A DNA stretch of 10,959 nt from Ruminococcus sp. (GTDB lineage: Bacteria; Bacillota_A; Clostridia; Oscillospirales; Ruminococcaceae), in assembly GCA_017418765.1 (NCBI GenBank), contig JAFOMV010000269.1:1-10959 (forward strand). Direction: 5' to 3'. The first letter of the stretch is position 1; each line of letters starts with the position of its first letter. A program made the translations under genes and the position numbers. The notes under the pieces were generated by a model. That model did no database searches, was not told the origin of the DNA, and worked only from the letters and a program-made list of their open reading frames with translations. This document shows positions 1 through 6,563 of the stretch, piece after piece.

Positions 1-375
1 AAAACGATAATCCTTGAATCTTCAGACGTTGTTGGCAGTGATAACTGGGCAATAGAGGTAAAGGATCTTCCTGTATATGATTCTTCCGGAACCGTATACA
101 ATTATTGGGTAAAGGAAGATGACGCATTTGATGACGAATATAACATAAGTTATAGGTACAACGGAGTAATTGGTAATGGTATCAATGCTTCAAATCCCGG
201 AAATGGTTCTATCGAAGTAATAAATAATGATAAAAGCACAGATTCGATCTATCTTCCGGAAGCAGGCGGAAACGGCACACGTATCTACTACATTGCAAGC
301 GGAATAATACTTCTGCTGACAACATTAGGATACATCGCTTACAGAAGCCGAAAAGCTTCATTAAGAGAAGAATGA
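1..375 (+). CDS. C-terminal part of a CnaB-domain surface protein with an LPEAG sorting signal (5' truncated)
   Basis: The reading frame is open from the first base to TGA at 373-375, giving the last 124 residues of a longer protein whose start lies outside the window. Residues 1 to about 77 look like a CnaB-type beta-sandwich, a stalk or pilin module of Gram-positive surface proteins: WAIEVKDLPVYDSSG, then YNYWVKED and a closing Y-rich strand. A typical cell-wall sorting signal follows: LPEAGG at residues 85-90, a hydrophobic segment at about 95-114 (IYYIASGIILLLTTLGYIAY), and a basic tail, RSRK. By family knowledge, sortase cleaves within the LPxxG motif and links the protein to peptidoglycan or to a pilus. 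The motif has Ala where LPXTG has Thr. A terminator lies 13 bp downstream, so this is the last gene of its transcript. The full domain layout and ligand cannot be seen. Confidence 0.85.
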   Translation, partial: KTIILESSDVVGSDNWAIEVKDLPVYDSSGTVYNYWVKEDDAFDDEYNISYRYNGVIGNGINASNPGNGSIEVINNDKSTDSIYLPEAGGNGTRIYYIASGIILLLTTLGYIAYRSRKASLREE

Positions 376-387
376 CCTGTATAATTT

Positions 388-419
388 AAGAGGGAGAGCT
401 AAGCTCCCCCTCTTTTTTG
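388..419 (+). terminator. Rho-independent terminator after the surface-protein gene
   Basis: A stem with left arm AAGAGGGAGAG (388-398) and right arm CTCCCCCTCTT (404-414) has one A/C mismatch, a short loop and a run of T at 413-418. It begins 13 bp after the TGA at 373-375. Confidence 0.85.
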
Positions 420-438
420 TCTGCACACGTATATTAAT

Positions 439-465
439 TTGATATGATAATATATATAATATCAA
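439..465. promoter_or_regulatory. AT-rich dyad, possible operator
   Basis: TTGATAT (439-445) and ATATCAA (459-465) form a 7-bp inverted repeat around a 13-bp A/T-rich centre. It sits between the upstream terminator and the LysR promoter. The arms could be a protein-binding site, but in such AT-rich DNA a chance dyad is quite possible. No other support is visible. Confidence 0.25.
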
Positions 466-524
466 TACAACATTATTAAGGCGAAATCAGCAGCTTTTTT
501 TAAGAGAACAGGTGACGGTAAATT

Positions 525-553
525 TTGACATTCCTCTGATAATAAGATATAAT
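525..553 (+). promoter_or_regulatory. Consensus sigma-A promoter for the LysR gene
   Basis: A perfect -35 box TTGACA (525-530) and a perfect -10 box TATAAT (548-553) are separated by 17 bp, the ideal spacing. The start of transcription should fall near 560, giving a leader of about 40 nt before the ATG at 599. The promoter is flanked by CAGGTGA (509-515) and its complement TCACCTG (561-567), a possible operator pair. Confidence 0.85.
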
Positions 554-598
554 TAAATCATCACCTGACATTTGCCCAAAATGAAAGAGAGGAATAAT

Positions 599-1459
599 AT
601 GGAACTACGTGTGCTGAAATATTTTCTGGAAGTAGCAAGAGAAGGCTCTTTTACAAATGCTGCTGATTCACTGCACCTTTCGCAGTCAACTCTTTCAAAG
701 CAGATACAGAACCTCGAAGAAGAACTGGGGAAAAAGCTTTTTGTAAGAGGCGGAAAAACCATCTGCCTTACCGATGAAGGCAGGATATTGTCCGATAGGG
801 CAAAGCAGCTGCTTAGCCTTGCAGAAAAGACGAAAACTGACATAGCCGAAAACAGAGATACGCTGTCAGGCTGTGTGAGGATATGTACAGGCGAAAATGG
901 AATAGTAAGGTATATCGCACGAGCCATAAGCAAAATAAGGACTGAATACCCGATGGTGACATTTGATATCCATAGCTGTGACGGAGATGATGCGCTGAAA
1001 AGGCTTAATCGTGATCAGTGCGATATAGCATTTATGTATACGCATTGTATGGATAATGACAAGATCATCGAGAAGTGCAGTATAAGCGAAAGCTATGGTA
1101 TACTTATGCGTTCGGATCATCCCCTTGCTAAAAAAGAAAAGCTTAGCCGAAGTGATATAAATGGTATTCCGCTTATTATACCAAGATACAGAACTGAGGA
1201 ATTGCTTGATGAGGATTTTTACGGTGGACTCAATTTAGCAGGGACCTATAATCTGCTGCACAATGCAGTGATAATGGCAGAGGAAAATGCCTGCTGTGCG
1301 CTTGTGCTGGAGTTTTCGCCCGAAAATGGGATGATATTCCGTCCGCTTACACCTGCTTGTCATGCTAATATCTATATTGTCAGACAAAAGAACAAGGCAC
1401 TCAGCAAGGCTGCGGAATTATTCCTGCGCTGTTTCAATGATGAGATAAGCGGCGTATAA
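599..1459 (+). CDS. LysR-family transcriptional regulator
   Basis: A 286-residue protein of usual LysR length. Residues 1-60 form the winged helix-turn-helix (MELRVLKYFLEVAREGSFT, AADSLHLSQSTLSKQIQNLE, then ELGKKLFVR and LTDEGR), the most conserved part of the family. A linker helix follows, and residues from about 88 to the end form the effector-binding domain (GCVRICTGENGIVRYIARAI...). The start is ATG 599, because GAGAGG at 587-592 lies 6 nt upstream; an in-frame TTG at 572 has no such site. By family knowledge it binds DNA as a tetramer and responds to a small molecule. Most LysR genes are divergent from a target; here both neighbours point elsewhere (same strand with a terminator between upstream, convergent downstream), so the target is not obvious. 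Autoregulation through the dyads around its promoter is plausible. The effector domain has several Cys residues, including adjacent ones in ENACCALV; no redox role can be claimed. Confidence 0.93.
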   Translation: MELRVLKYFLEVAREGSFTNAADSLHLSQSTLSKQIQNLEEELGKKLFVRGGKTICLTDEGRILSDRAKQLLSLAEKTKTDIAENRDTLSGCVRICTGENGIVRYIARAISKIRTEYPMVTFDIHSCDGDDALKRLNRDQCDIAFMYTHCMDNDKIIEKCSISESYGILMRSDHPLAKKEKLSRSDINGIPLIIPRYRTEELLDEDFYGGLNLAGTYNLLHNAVIMAEENACCALVLEFSPENGMIFRPLTPACHANIYIVRQKNKALSKAAELFLRCFNDEISGV

Positions 1460-1474
1460 ATATGATATGGATGA

Positions 1475-1511
1475 AAAACTCCTTATGGCTATGTGAACCA
1501 TAAGGAGTTTT
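1475..1511. terminator. Bidirectional terminator between the LysR gene and the membrane-protein gene
   Basis: A perfect 14-bp stem, AAAACTCCTTATGG (1475-1488) with CCATAAGGAGTTTT (1498-1511), has a 9-nt loop. The A-rich left flank and T-rich right end let it serve both convergent genes. It starts 15 bp after the LysR stop and lies 11 bp beyond the stop of the minus-strand gene. Confidence 0.9.
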
Positions 1512-1522
1512 CGGTGTTTAGT

Positions 1523-3241
1523 TTACTTTTTCTTGTGCTTTTTCTCTGACTTTTTGCTTTTTTGAGGCTTTGTATCAGCTTCTTTTTCGGCTGGTTTTAT
1601 TTCCTCGGCAGCTGTACTTTCCACGTCAGCAGCGGAGACAGCAGCTTCTGCTTTTTTGCTGCGGTATTTTCTGAATGCTGAGCCAAGCATACCTCCTATG
1701 ACGATGACACCGTAACCTGCGATACCTGTCATAACTATTATATACGGGATTATATACTGTGACTTTCCTTCGGAAATAAGCTGATAGAGGAATCCGCCTA
1801 AGAACACTACAGCAAGCGAACAAGCAGGAAAATTCTTCTTTCTGAATATAGCGATGATCCCTGCTGTAAATGAAGCGAACATAAGCTGAGTCCATAGATC
1901 GATATACTTTTTGGTCTTTTTTACTCCGTCACCGCATACCCATGCAGCAAAGCGGTTTTTATCCTTGTACTGACCTCTGATGGTGTTGTTCCATATAGAC
2001 TCATAGGATGTTTCATTCCATTGCGACATTGTCTTTTTATAGAAGAAATCATTGGCATACTGCGGGTCTTTTATGAAAGTCTTCAGTCTTTCTTTGATGG
2101 TCTCTCTTGATGCCTCTCCTGCTTTAGCGGCATCGTATCCGCAGTTTTCAAAATTAGTGGTAGTCAGGTAGTAGTTATACCATCCCGGAGCACTCGCTGC
2201 TTCACTGAATCCCATTGCTATCCATGAGGTATATGGGATAGCGTCACCGAGATCGGTATTGCTTCTGCTTTCATACATGGATTTTACACAGGGCTGAACA
2301 GAAAGTGAGAGAATTACTGCGGCGGAAATGTATATACAGTCAAAGATATATTTCTTTCTCTTGAAAAGCATTACGATCGCAATAAGGGATATAGCGATGA
2401 GCCATATGAAATAGTTGGATTTTATCATTACGGCTATCAGTATGCATATTACAGATAGTACTGCCGATATTTTTTTATTATCCATGAGGTAGCGCAGTTC
2501 AAAGAAAAGTGATGCCAGTGCAAAGAACATTCCAGGAAGGATACCATATACGAAAGAACATGATATGATAGGAGCACAGCTAAGTGCAAGCAAAAGGGTA
2601 ACGGCAGTAGTTATTCTTTTATCCTTGAGGGTGATATTGCTTATAAGAACTATAAGCACATTTATGCCTGCGAGGAAGAAAGCATTAAGCACCTCAAAAG
2701 GCAATGCTTTTTCAGGGATCCCGAATATCCTCATTAAGATCTCGCAAAAGAAAACATATCCAAGCTGAAAAGAATAATCCTTAAAGTAACGTTCAGTGCC
2801 GGTGAGTATTGAGTAATCATTGTTGGCAAACTGCTTTGCGCTGTTGAATAACATCTCTGAATCAAATGTAGGGGATGACTGAGATGATATTACCCATATC
2901 GTTCCAAGGGCGGCGGTCCATATAAATATGAATAAAAGCTTGTATCTCAGCCTTATCCAGCTTAGTTTCTTTGAAACAAAGTAAAGTGCGGCGGCAGAGA
3001 TAAGCAGAATGATGATATTCATAAAGAAATTGTCATCATAATAAAGAACAGATTCAATATTCTGTATGAAGTAGCGAAGACTTGAGGCTACAGCCTCACT
3101 CTCTGACACATTTGCTACAGTAGCAGTATGAAGCATACTTGCAGCCGTAAGCCAGAAAGCAATTGCAGCAGACATGAAACATACAATAAAAAGCCCGGAC
3201 TTTTCTGCAATGTCTGCCAAAACTATTTTCTTTTTGTTCAT
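1523..3241 (-). CDS. Polytopic membrane protein, GT-C/PMT-type glycosyltransferase-like
   Basis: A 572-residue protein with about ten or more hydrophobic helices (for example 16-38, 72-89, 102-119, 184-201, 211-230, 234-248, 258-272, 277-293, 301-315, 452-466, 472-488, 498-518). Features recall the GT-C fold of PMT/ArnT-like glycosyltransferases: an acidic first large loop (PTFDSEMLFNSAKQF, 124-138) followed by YSFQLGYVFF, a middle KSNYFIWL, an outer-face region with MGFSEAASAPGWYNYY (343-358), and a late EGKSQYIIPYIIVM (491-504), like the (E)xKxRYxxPY motif near the end of such enzymes. These enzymes use lipid-linked sugars at the outer membrane face; donor and acceptor here are unknown. The tail from about 523 is cytoplasmic, rich in Ala, Glu and Lys, and ends KKSEKKHKKK. 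The start is ATG 3241; AAGGGAG at 3256-3262 is 14 nt away, rather far, but an in-frame TTG at 3265 has no ribosome site. It appears to be transcribed alone. The membrane nature is firm; the enzyme class is a family-level inference. Confidence 0.75.
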   Translation of the reverse strand: MNKKKIVLADIAEKSGLFIVCFMSAAIAFWLTAASMLHTATVANVSESEAVASSLRYFIQNIESVLYYDDNFFMNIIILLISAAALYFVSKKLSWIRLRYKLLFIFIWTAALGTIWVISSQSSPTFDSEMLFNSAKQFANNDYSILTGTERYFKDYSFQLGYVFFCEILMRIFGIPEKALPFEVLNAFFLAGINVLIVLISNITLKDKRITTAVTLLLALSCAPIISCSFVYGILPGMFFALASLFFELRYLMDNKKISAVLSVICILIAVMIKSNYFIWLIAISLIAIVMLFKRKKYIFDCIYISAAVILSLSVQPCVKSMYESRSNTDLGDAIPYTSWIAMGFSEAASAPGWYNYYLTTTNFENCGYDAAKAGEASRETIKERLKTFIKDPQYANDFFYKKTMSQWNETSYESIWNNTIRGQYKDKNRFAAWVCGDGVKKTKKYIDLWTQLMFASFTAGIIAIFRKKNFPACSLAVVFLGGFLYQLISEGKSQYIIPYIIVMTGIAGYGVIVIGGMLGSAFRKYRSKKAEAAVSAADVESTAAEEIKPAEKEADTKPQKSKKSEKKHKKK

Positions 3242-3282
3242 GATACGGTTTTGTTCTCCCTTCAAAATAAAAATGTAAGTTT

Positions 3283-3311
3283 ATTATATCATAAACATTG
3301 TATCAAATCAA
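3283..3311 (-). promoter_or_regulatory. Promoter of the membrane glycosyltransferase-like gene
   Basis: Read on the minus strand, TTGATT (3306-3311) and TATAAT (3283-3288) are 17 bp apart. Transcription would start near 3276, about 35 nt before the ATG at 3241. The ribosome site AAGGGAG (3256-3262) lies in this leader. Confidence 0.75.
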
Positions 3312-3352
3312 CAGGTATTTTTAAGATTGTATAATATGAACATCAAACTGCA

Positions 3353-3406
3353 TTAAGGCAATGCTGCATAAAGACGTCAGGCGGACTTTGTGCGGTATTG
3401 CCTTAA
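3353..3406. repeat. Long hairpin repeat, copy 1
   Basis: Arms at 3353-3373 (beginning TTAAGGCAAT) and 3386-3406 (ending ATTGCCTTAA) pair over all 21 positions. The three non-Watson-Crick positions are G/T pairs, so an RNA from the plus strand would fold without a mismatch; the loop is 12 nt (3374-3385). No T-tract follows on either strand beyond TTAA, so it is not an ordinary terminator. Its right arm recurs at 3593-3613 with 18 of 21 positions identical. It looks like a small dispersed palindromic or MITE-like repeat, with terminal TTAA as a possible target-type end. It lies between the two divergent promoters and outside both predicted leaders. Confidence 0.7.
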
Positions 3407-3478
3407 AAAATATTTTCATAAATAGTCTGAACAAATAAAATATATGATAAATGTTAACAATTGTATTGCGAAAAAAAC

Positions 3479-3507
3479 TTGAAATAATAGACGTAATATG
3501 ATAAAAT
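3479..3507 (+). promoter_or_regulatory. Promoter of the diguanylate cyclase operon
   Basis: TTGAAA (3479-3484) and TAAAAT (3502-3507) are 17 bp apart on the plus strand. Transcription would begin near 3514. No better promoter is seen between here and the gene. Confidence 0.6.
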
Positions 3508-3513
3508 AATATC

Positions 3514-3670
3514 TATAAGTTGCCTTTTTATTGGATGTTATGCTTAAAAGATGTGAAAATAGGATCATAAAAACGCAAAGCTGCGAAGTTTTCTTTGTGC
3601 AGTGCTGCCTTAAGAAACAACTAATATCAAAGGCTCTTATAATCCACTAAATGCAAAGGAGACTCAACGG
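3514..3670 (+). other. Long 5' leader of the diguanylate cyclase operon
   Basis: About 157 nt separate the predicted transcription start from the ATG at 3671, long for a simple leader. It contains the second hairpin repeat (3571-3614) and ends with the ribosome site AAAGGAG (3655-3661), 9 nt before the ATG. I looked for a cyclic-di-GMP riboswitch and could not support one. The stretch 3407-3478 upstream is AT-rich and shows nothing else I can name. Confidence 0.5.
3571..3614. repeat. Hairpin repeat, degenerate copy 2
   Basis: The right arm at 3593-3613 (CTTTGTGCAGTGCTGCCTTA and one further A) matches the right arm of the copy at 3386-3406 at 18 of 21 positions. The left side at 3571-3588 (AAACGCAAAGCTGCGAAG) resembles the other left arm (AAGGCAATGCTGC...AAAG) with substitutions and a 2-nt deletion, and the loop is only TTTT. 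The stem is therefore imperfect. It lies in the leader of the cyclase operon, 40 nt before the ribosome site. Confidence 0.55.
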
Positions 3671-5176
3671 ATGGCGGCGTATCATCCCAATAAAAGCTCA
3701 TCCAGTCTCAAGCGGATGAAAAAGCTTAAATATACATTTATATTAGGATTTGCTATAATTGTGGCACTCTCTACAGCAATAGTTGCGTTCATGGCTCTAA
3801 AGGGAACAGATAATGCCATGAAAGACAAAGTTTCAGCTATGACATCGTCGCTTAACGTGCAGATGAAGCTTAATCTGGAGAATTATCTTTCACGCATGGA
3901 AACTATCAGCACCCTTACATTCGGTAATGAACAAGCATACAGCTATGATGCTACTGATCCGTCAAATGATCAATATGAGGCGATAACAACAGAGAAGGCT
4001 ATCACCGATAAGCTTTTAAGCCTGTGTATTATGGAAAATTTCGTTGATTACGGCATTGTATACAGAAACAACCATTTTATCGGAAAAATATCAAACGGTA
4101 CTATAAATCTTTTCGGGGATAAACTCTTTGAGGATCTTAATGCTATGGTAGTCCGCCGCCGTACCGATGACGGATGGGCGGCAGGATATAATGACGATTT
4201 CAAGCGTATATACTATGTAAAGCAGATACACGAAAACTCAATACTTGTCATATCCTTTTATACCACAGAGCTTGAAAAGGTATTTGACAACCCTGAAACT
4301 TTGACTGATATGACTATCAGACTGACAGATAACAGCTACAATGTGCTTTACTCGTCTGATAAGGAAGATGTTCTCGGCAAAAGGATATCAGATAGTATCA
4401 TAAGCCTCATAGATGACAAAAAGTCGGTAACTGTTCTTGATGACGATTATCTCGTTACTGTATCATCAGTAGGTGACAGCTGGAAAATAATCTGCTCTAT
4501 TCCTACAAAGATAATACTCAGGGAAACGAACGAGGTGAGGTCACGTATCATAATTACAGCAATTATAGCGTCTGTTCTTGCAAGTGTGCTGGGTATGGTA
4601 TTGTCATTAAAGCTTACGGATGTTATATCCAACATGGTATCGGCTCTTGATGATAAGGCAAATACAGATATGCTAACAGGTCTTATGAACAAGCAGTCAT
4701 TTGAGGAATCTGCTGAGAATGCTCTCGAAAAGGCTGATCCTTCAGACATGAATGCTGTTATACTGCTGGACGTAGATAACTTTAAGGGAGTGAATGATAC
4801 TCTTGGTCATGCCTATGGTGATAAGGTGCTATCTAAGATAGGTCATACACTAATATCGGTATTTTCAAATAATGATTATATCGGAAGAATTGGCGGAGAT
4901 GAATTCTGTATTCTGATGAATAGTGAAAATATCACCGAAGAAGAATACAGAGATATCATAGCGGAAAAATGCTTTATCCTGCAAAATGAATTCCAGCGTT
5001 ATTATACAGGTGATAATAACGATTACAAGATATCATGCAGTATCGGAATAGCGATATCACCTGTTGACGGTGAAGGATTCAAGGAACTGTGCTCACATGC
5101 CGATCAGGCGCTTTATATTTCAAAGCAGCGGGGCAAGGATATGTACACATTCTACAGTGCAGCAGAGGAGGATTAA
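3671..5176 (+). CDS. Membrane diguanylate cyclase with extracellular Cache-like sensor
   Basis: A 501-residue protein: a basic cytoplasmic start, TM1 at about 22-43, an outer sensor region at about 44-292, TM2 at about 293-315, and a cytoplasmic GGDEF domain at about 330-495. The sensor has the alternating helix/strand make-up of a double Cache (dCACHE) domain, with a typical membrane-near segment (RLTDNSYNVLYSSDKEDVLGKRI, 217-239); this part is inferred from pattern. The GGDEF domain is complete: NTDMLTGLMN (331-340), metal-binding region LLDVDNFK with D367, NDTLGHAYGDKVL (375-387), the active-site GGDEF at 408-412, and SCSIGIA further on. It should join two GTP into cyclic di-GMP. The product-inhibition site RxxD is absent: the matching residues are S399, N400, N401 and D402. 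The start is ATG 3671 with AAAGGAG 9 nt upstream. The solute-binding lipoprotein gene follows after 5 bp, suggesting a shared function. Confidence 0.93.
   Translation: MAAYHPNKSSSSLKRMKKLKYTFILGFAIIVALSTAIVAFMALKGTDNAMKDKVSAMTSSLNVQMKLNLENYLSRMETISTLTFGNEQAYSYDATDPSNDQYEAITTEKAITDKLLSLCIMENFVDYGIVYRNNHFIGKISNGTINLFGDKLFEDLNAMVVRRRTDDGWAAGYNDDFKRIYYVKQIHENSILVISFYTTELEKVFDNPETLTDMTIRLTDNSYNVLYSSDKEDVLGKRISDSIISLIDDKKSVTVLDDDYLVTVSSVGDSWKIICSIPTKIILRETNEVRSRIIITAIIASVLASVLGMVLSLKLTDVISNMVSALDDKANTDMLTGLMNKQSFEESAENALEKADPSDMNAVILLDVDNFKGVNDTLGHAYGDKVLSKIGHTLISVFSNNDYIGRIGGDEFCILMNSENITEEEYRDIIAEKCFILQNEFQRYYTGDNNDYKISCSIGIAISPVDGEGFKELCSHADQALYISKQRGKDMYTFYSAAEED
5164..5171 (+). promoter_or_regulatory. 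Ribosome site fixing the lipoprotein start
   Basis: AGAGGAGG at 5164-5171 sits within the last codons of the cyclase gene, 10 nt before ATG 5182. It selects the start that yields a clean lipoprotein signal over an upstream in-frame ATG at 5089, which would add 31 residues without any export signal. Confidence 0.8.
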
Positions 5177-5181
5177 GCATA

Positions 5182-6477
5182 ATGGAGAAAATCAGACATA
5201 TTATAGCTGTTTCTGTTTCTGCACTTATTTTTACTTCGGCAGCCGCAGGCTGTTCAGATGAAAAGGTCATTAAGGAGCATAAGCAGCAGACGGAGATATC
5301 ATTCTCATGGTGGGGAAATGATATCCGCAATGAGTATACTCTTGCAGCCGTAAGTAAATTTGAGGAGCTGCATCCTGATATCAAAGTGGATTGCAGCTAT
5401 TCAGAATGGTCAGGATTTGAGGCGAGGAGCCGTGTAAGAATGATATCGAATACAGAAGCGGATGTCATGCAGATCAACTTCGGATGGCTGGAAGAATATT
5501 CATCTGACGGCGACGGCTACTATGATCTTGAAAAGCAGAGAGATCTGATTGATATAAGCAGTTTTACTGATGAGCAGCTGGAATTTGGCAGAATGAACGG
5601 CGTACTCAACGCCCTGCCTATAGCAATGAACACCGAGACGCTCTACTTCAATAAGACTTTATTCGATAAATATGGTATCAGCATACCGCATACATGGGAT
5701 GATCTGTTTGATGCAGCAAAGGTAATGAGTAAAGACGAAGTATTTCCGCTTTCCGGTTCAAAAAAATCTATATGGCTGCTTCTGCTGGCATATGCTGAAC
5801 AGACATGCGGCAAAGCTTTGCTTGACGAAAACGGCGATCTTCAGTTCAAGCCAAAGGATTTTCAGATAATGCTTGAGGAATACAAGAAGATGACTAAGGA
5901 AAAGGTGATACCTCAGGTAGAATATTTCGTCAGGACAGAAATAGACAGTGAAAAATATGCAGGCGCTGTTGCGTGGGTCAGCGATGCTGATAACTATTTC
6001 AAGGAATGTATAAAGAAAGGCGATGAGATATTAATAGGTGATTATCCAAGCTATGATCCCGAAAAAAGCGGTGCAGGCTGGTATACGAAGCCGGCACAGC
6101 TTTATGCAGTCAGCAGAGATACTGAACAGCCTGAGGAAGCTGCAATGCTGCTTGATTTTCTTGTTAACAGCAAGGAAATGGCACTGCTTCAGGGCGTAGA
6201 AAAGGGTATCCCTCTCAGTTCAGTCGCACGCAAGTATATAGATGAACAGGGAATGCTGAACGGCATACAGTATGAAGCATCACAGCATATGGAGGATAAC
6301 AAGGAAACACGCAGTATGGATCCCTTCCTTGAAGATTCAGATGTGATAGATTGCTTCATGAAAGAATGTAACGAGGTCCTTTTTGGAAAATCATCAATAG
6401 AATATGCAGCCAATACGCTTTATAAAACTGCAAAAGAGGTCAATCAGGCAAGGGATGAAAAACGTCTGTTTTCATAG
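5182..6477 (+). CDS. Extracellular solute-binding lipoprotein, carbohydrate ABC type
   Basis: A 431-residue protein of the extracellular solute-binding family 1 type (UgpB/MalE-like), of usual length. The signal peptide (MEKIRHIIAVSVSALIFTSAA) ends in a lipobox, AAGC, with C24 as the lipid-bearing Cys, so the mature protein should be anchored on the outer face of the membrane. Family features follow: ISFSWWGND (39-47), KFEELHPDIKV, then DVMQINFGWLEEY, LPIAMNTETLYFNKTLFDKYGI and PHTWDDLFDAAKVM, the usual order in sugar- or glycerol-phosphate-binding members. The substrate cannot be read from sequence. No permease or ATPase gene is adjacent; the gene starts 5 bp after the cyclase stop and ends before a terminator. 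It may thus feed a distant transporter or, as inferred from this pairing, act as a ligand-binding partner for the cyclase sensor. Confidence 0.92.
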   Translation: MEKIRHIIAVSVSALIFTSAAAGCSDEKVIKEHKQQTEISFSWWGNDIRNEYTLAAVSKFEELHPDIKVDCSYSEWSGFEARSRVRMISNTEADVMQINFGWLEEYSSDGDGYYDLEKQRDLIDISSFTDEQLEFGRMNGVLNALPIAMNTETLYFNKTLFDKYGISIPHTWDDLFDAAKVMSKDEVFPLSGSKKSIWLLLLAYAEQTCGKALLDENGDLQFKPKDFQIMLEEYKKMTKEKVIPQVEYFVRTEIDSEKYAGAVAWVSDADNYFKECIKKGDEILIGDYPSYDPEKSGAGWYTKPAQLYAVSRDTEQPEEAAMLLDFLVNSKEMALLQGVEKGIPLSSVARKYIDEQGMLNGIQYEASQHMEDNKETRSMDPFLEDSDVIDCFMKECNEVLFGKSSIEYAANTLYKTAKEVNQARDEKRLFS

Positions 6478-6512
6478 CTGAAGGCGTGCATTATTGCACA
6501 GATAAGCATATT

Positions 6513-6558
6513 AAAAAGCCATGACATTGATACTAATTGTATCTGTCATGGCTTTTTT
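6513..6558. terminator. Bidirectional terminator after the cyclase operon
   Basis: Left arm AAAAAGCCATGACA (6513-6526) pairs perfectly with TGTCATGGCTTTTT (6544-6557). An inner GATAC/GTATC stem (6529-6533, 6539-6543) extends it past a 2-nt bulge. The A-run and T-run at the two ends allow use by both the plus-strand operon and the minus-strand ComEA-like gene. A small hairpin, GTGCA-TTAT-TGCAC, lies just before it at 6486-6499. Confidence 0.9.
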
Positions 6559-6563
6559 ATACG

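Noticed and set aside
471..510. TTAAGGC near 478 followed by GCAGC and a T-run, as a third hairpin repeat or a terminator
   Set aside because: Only the short TTAAGGC string matches the repeat, no second arm is present, and the GCAGC has no upstream complement that would make a terminator stem.
3353..3410. Hairpin 3353-3406 as a Rho-independent terminator
   Set aside because: On the plus strand the stem is followed by A residues, and on the minus strand by TTAATGCAG with no U-tract. It also lies upstream of both neighbouring genes, where no transcript needs ending.
3573..3581. ACGCAAAGC in the cyclase leader, identical to a core motif of the cyclic-di-GMP-I (GEMM) riboswitch
   Set aside because: The matching GCAAACC half, a clear GNRA-capped P2 stem and the GGTAGC...TTACC-like 3' part are not seen, and the motif falls in a stretch explained by similarity to the hairpin repeat. 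A covariance-model scan of 3514-3670 with the GEMM model would decide; a significant hit would reverse this.
5089..5181. A longer start (ATG 5089) for the solute-binding lipoprotein
   Set aside because: The 31 extra residues lack an export signal, overlap the cyclase GGDEF coding region in another frame and would bury the clear signal peptide. The ribosome site at 5164-5171 supports 5182.
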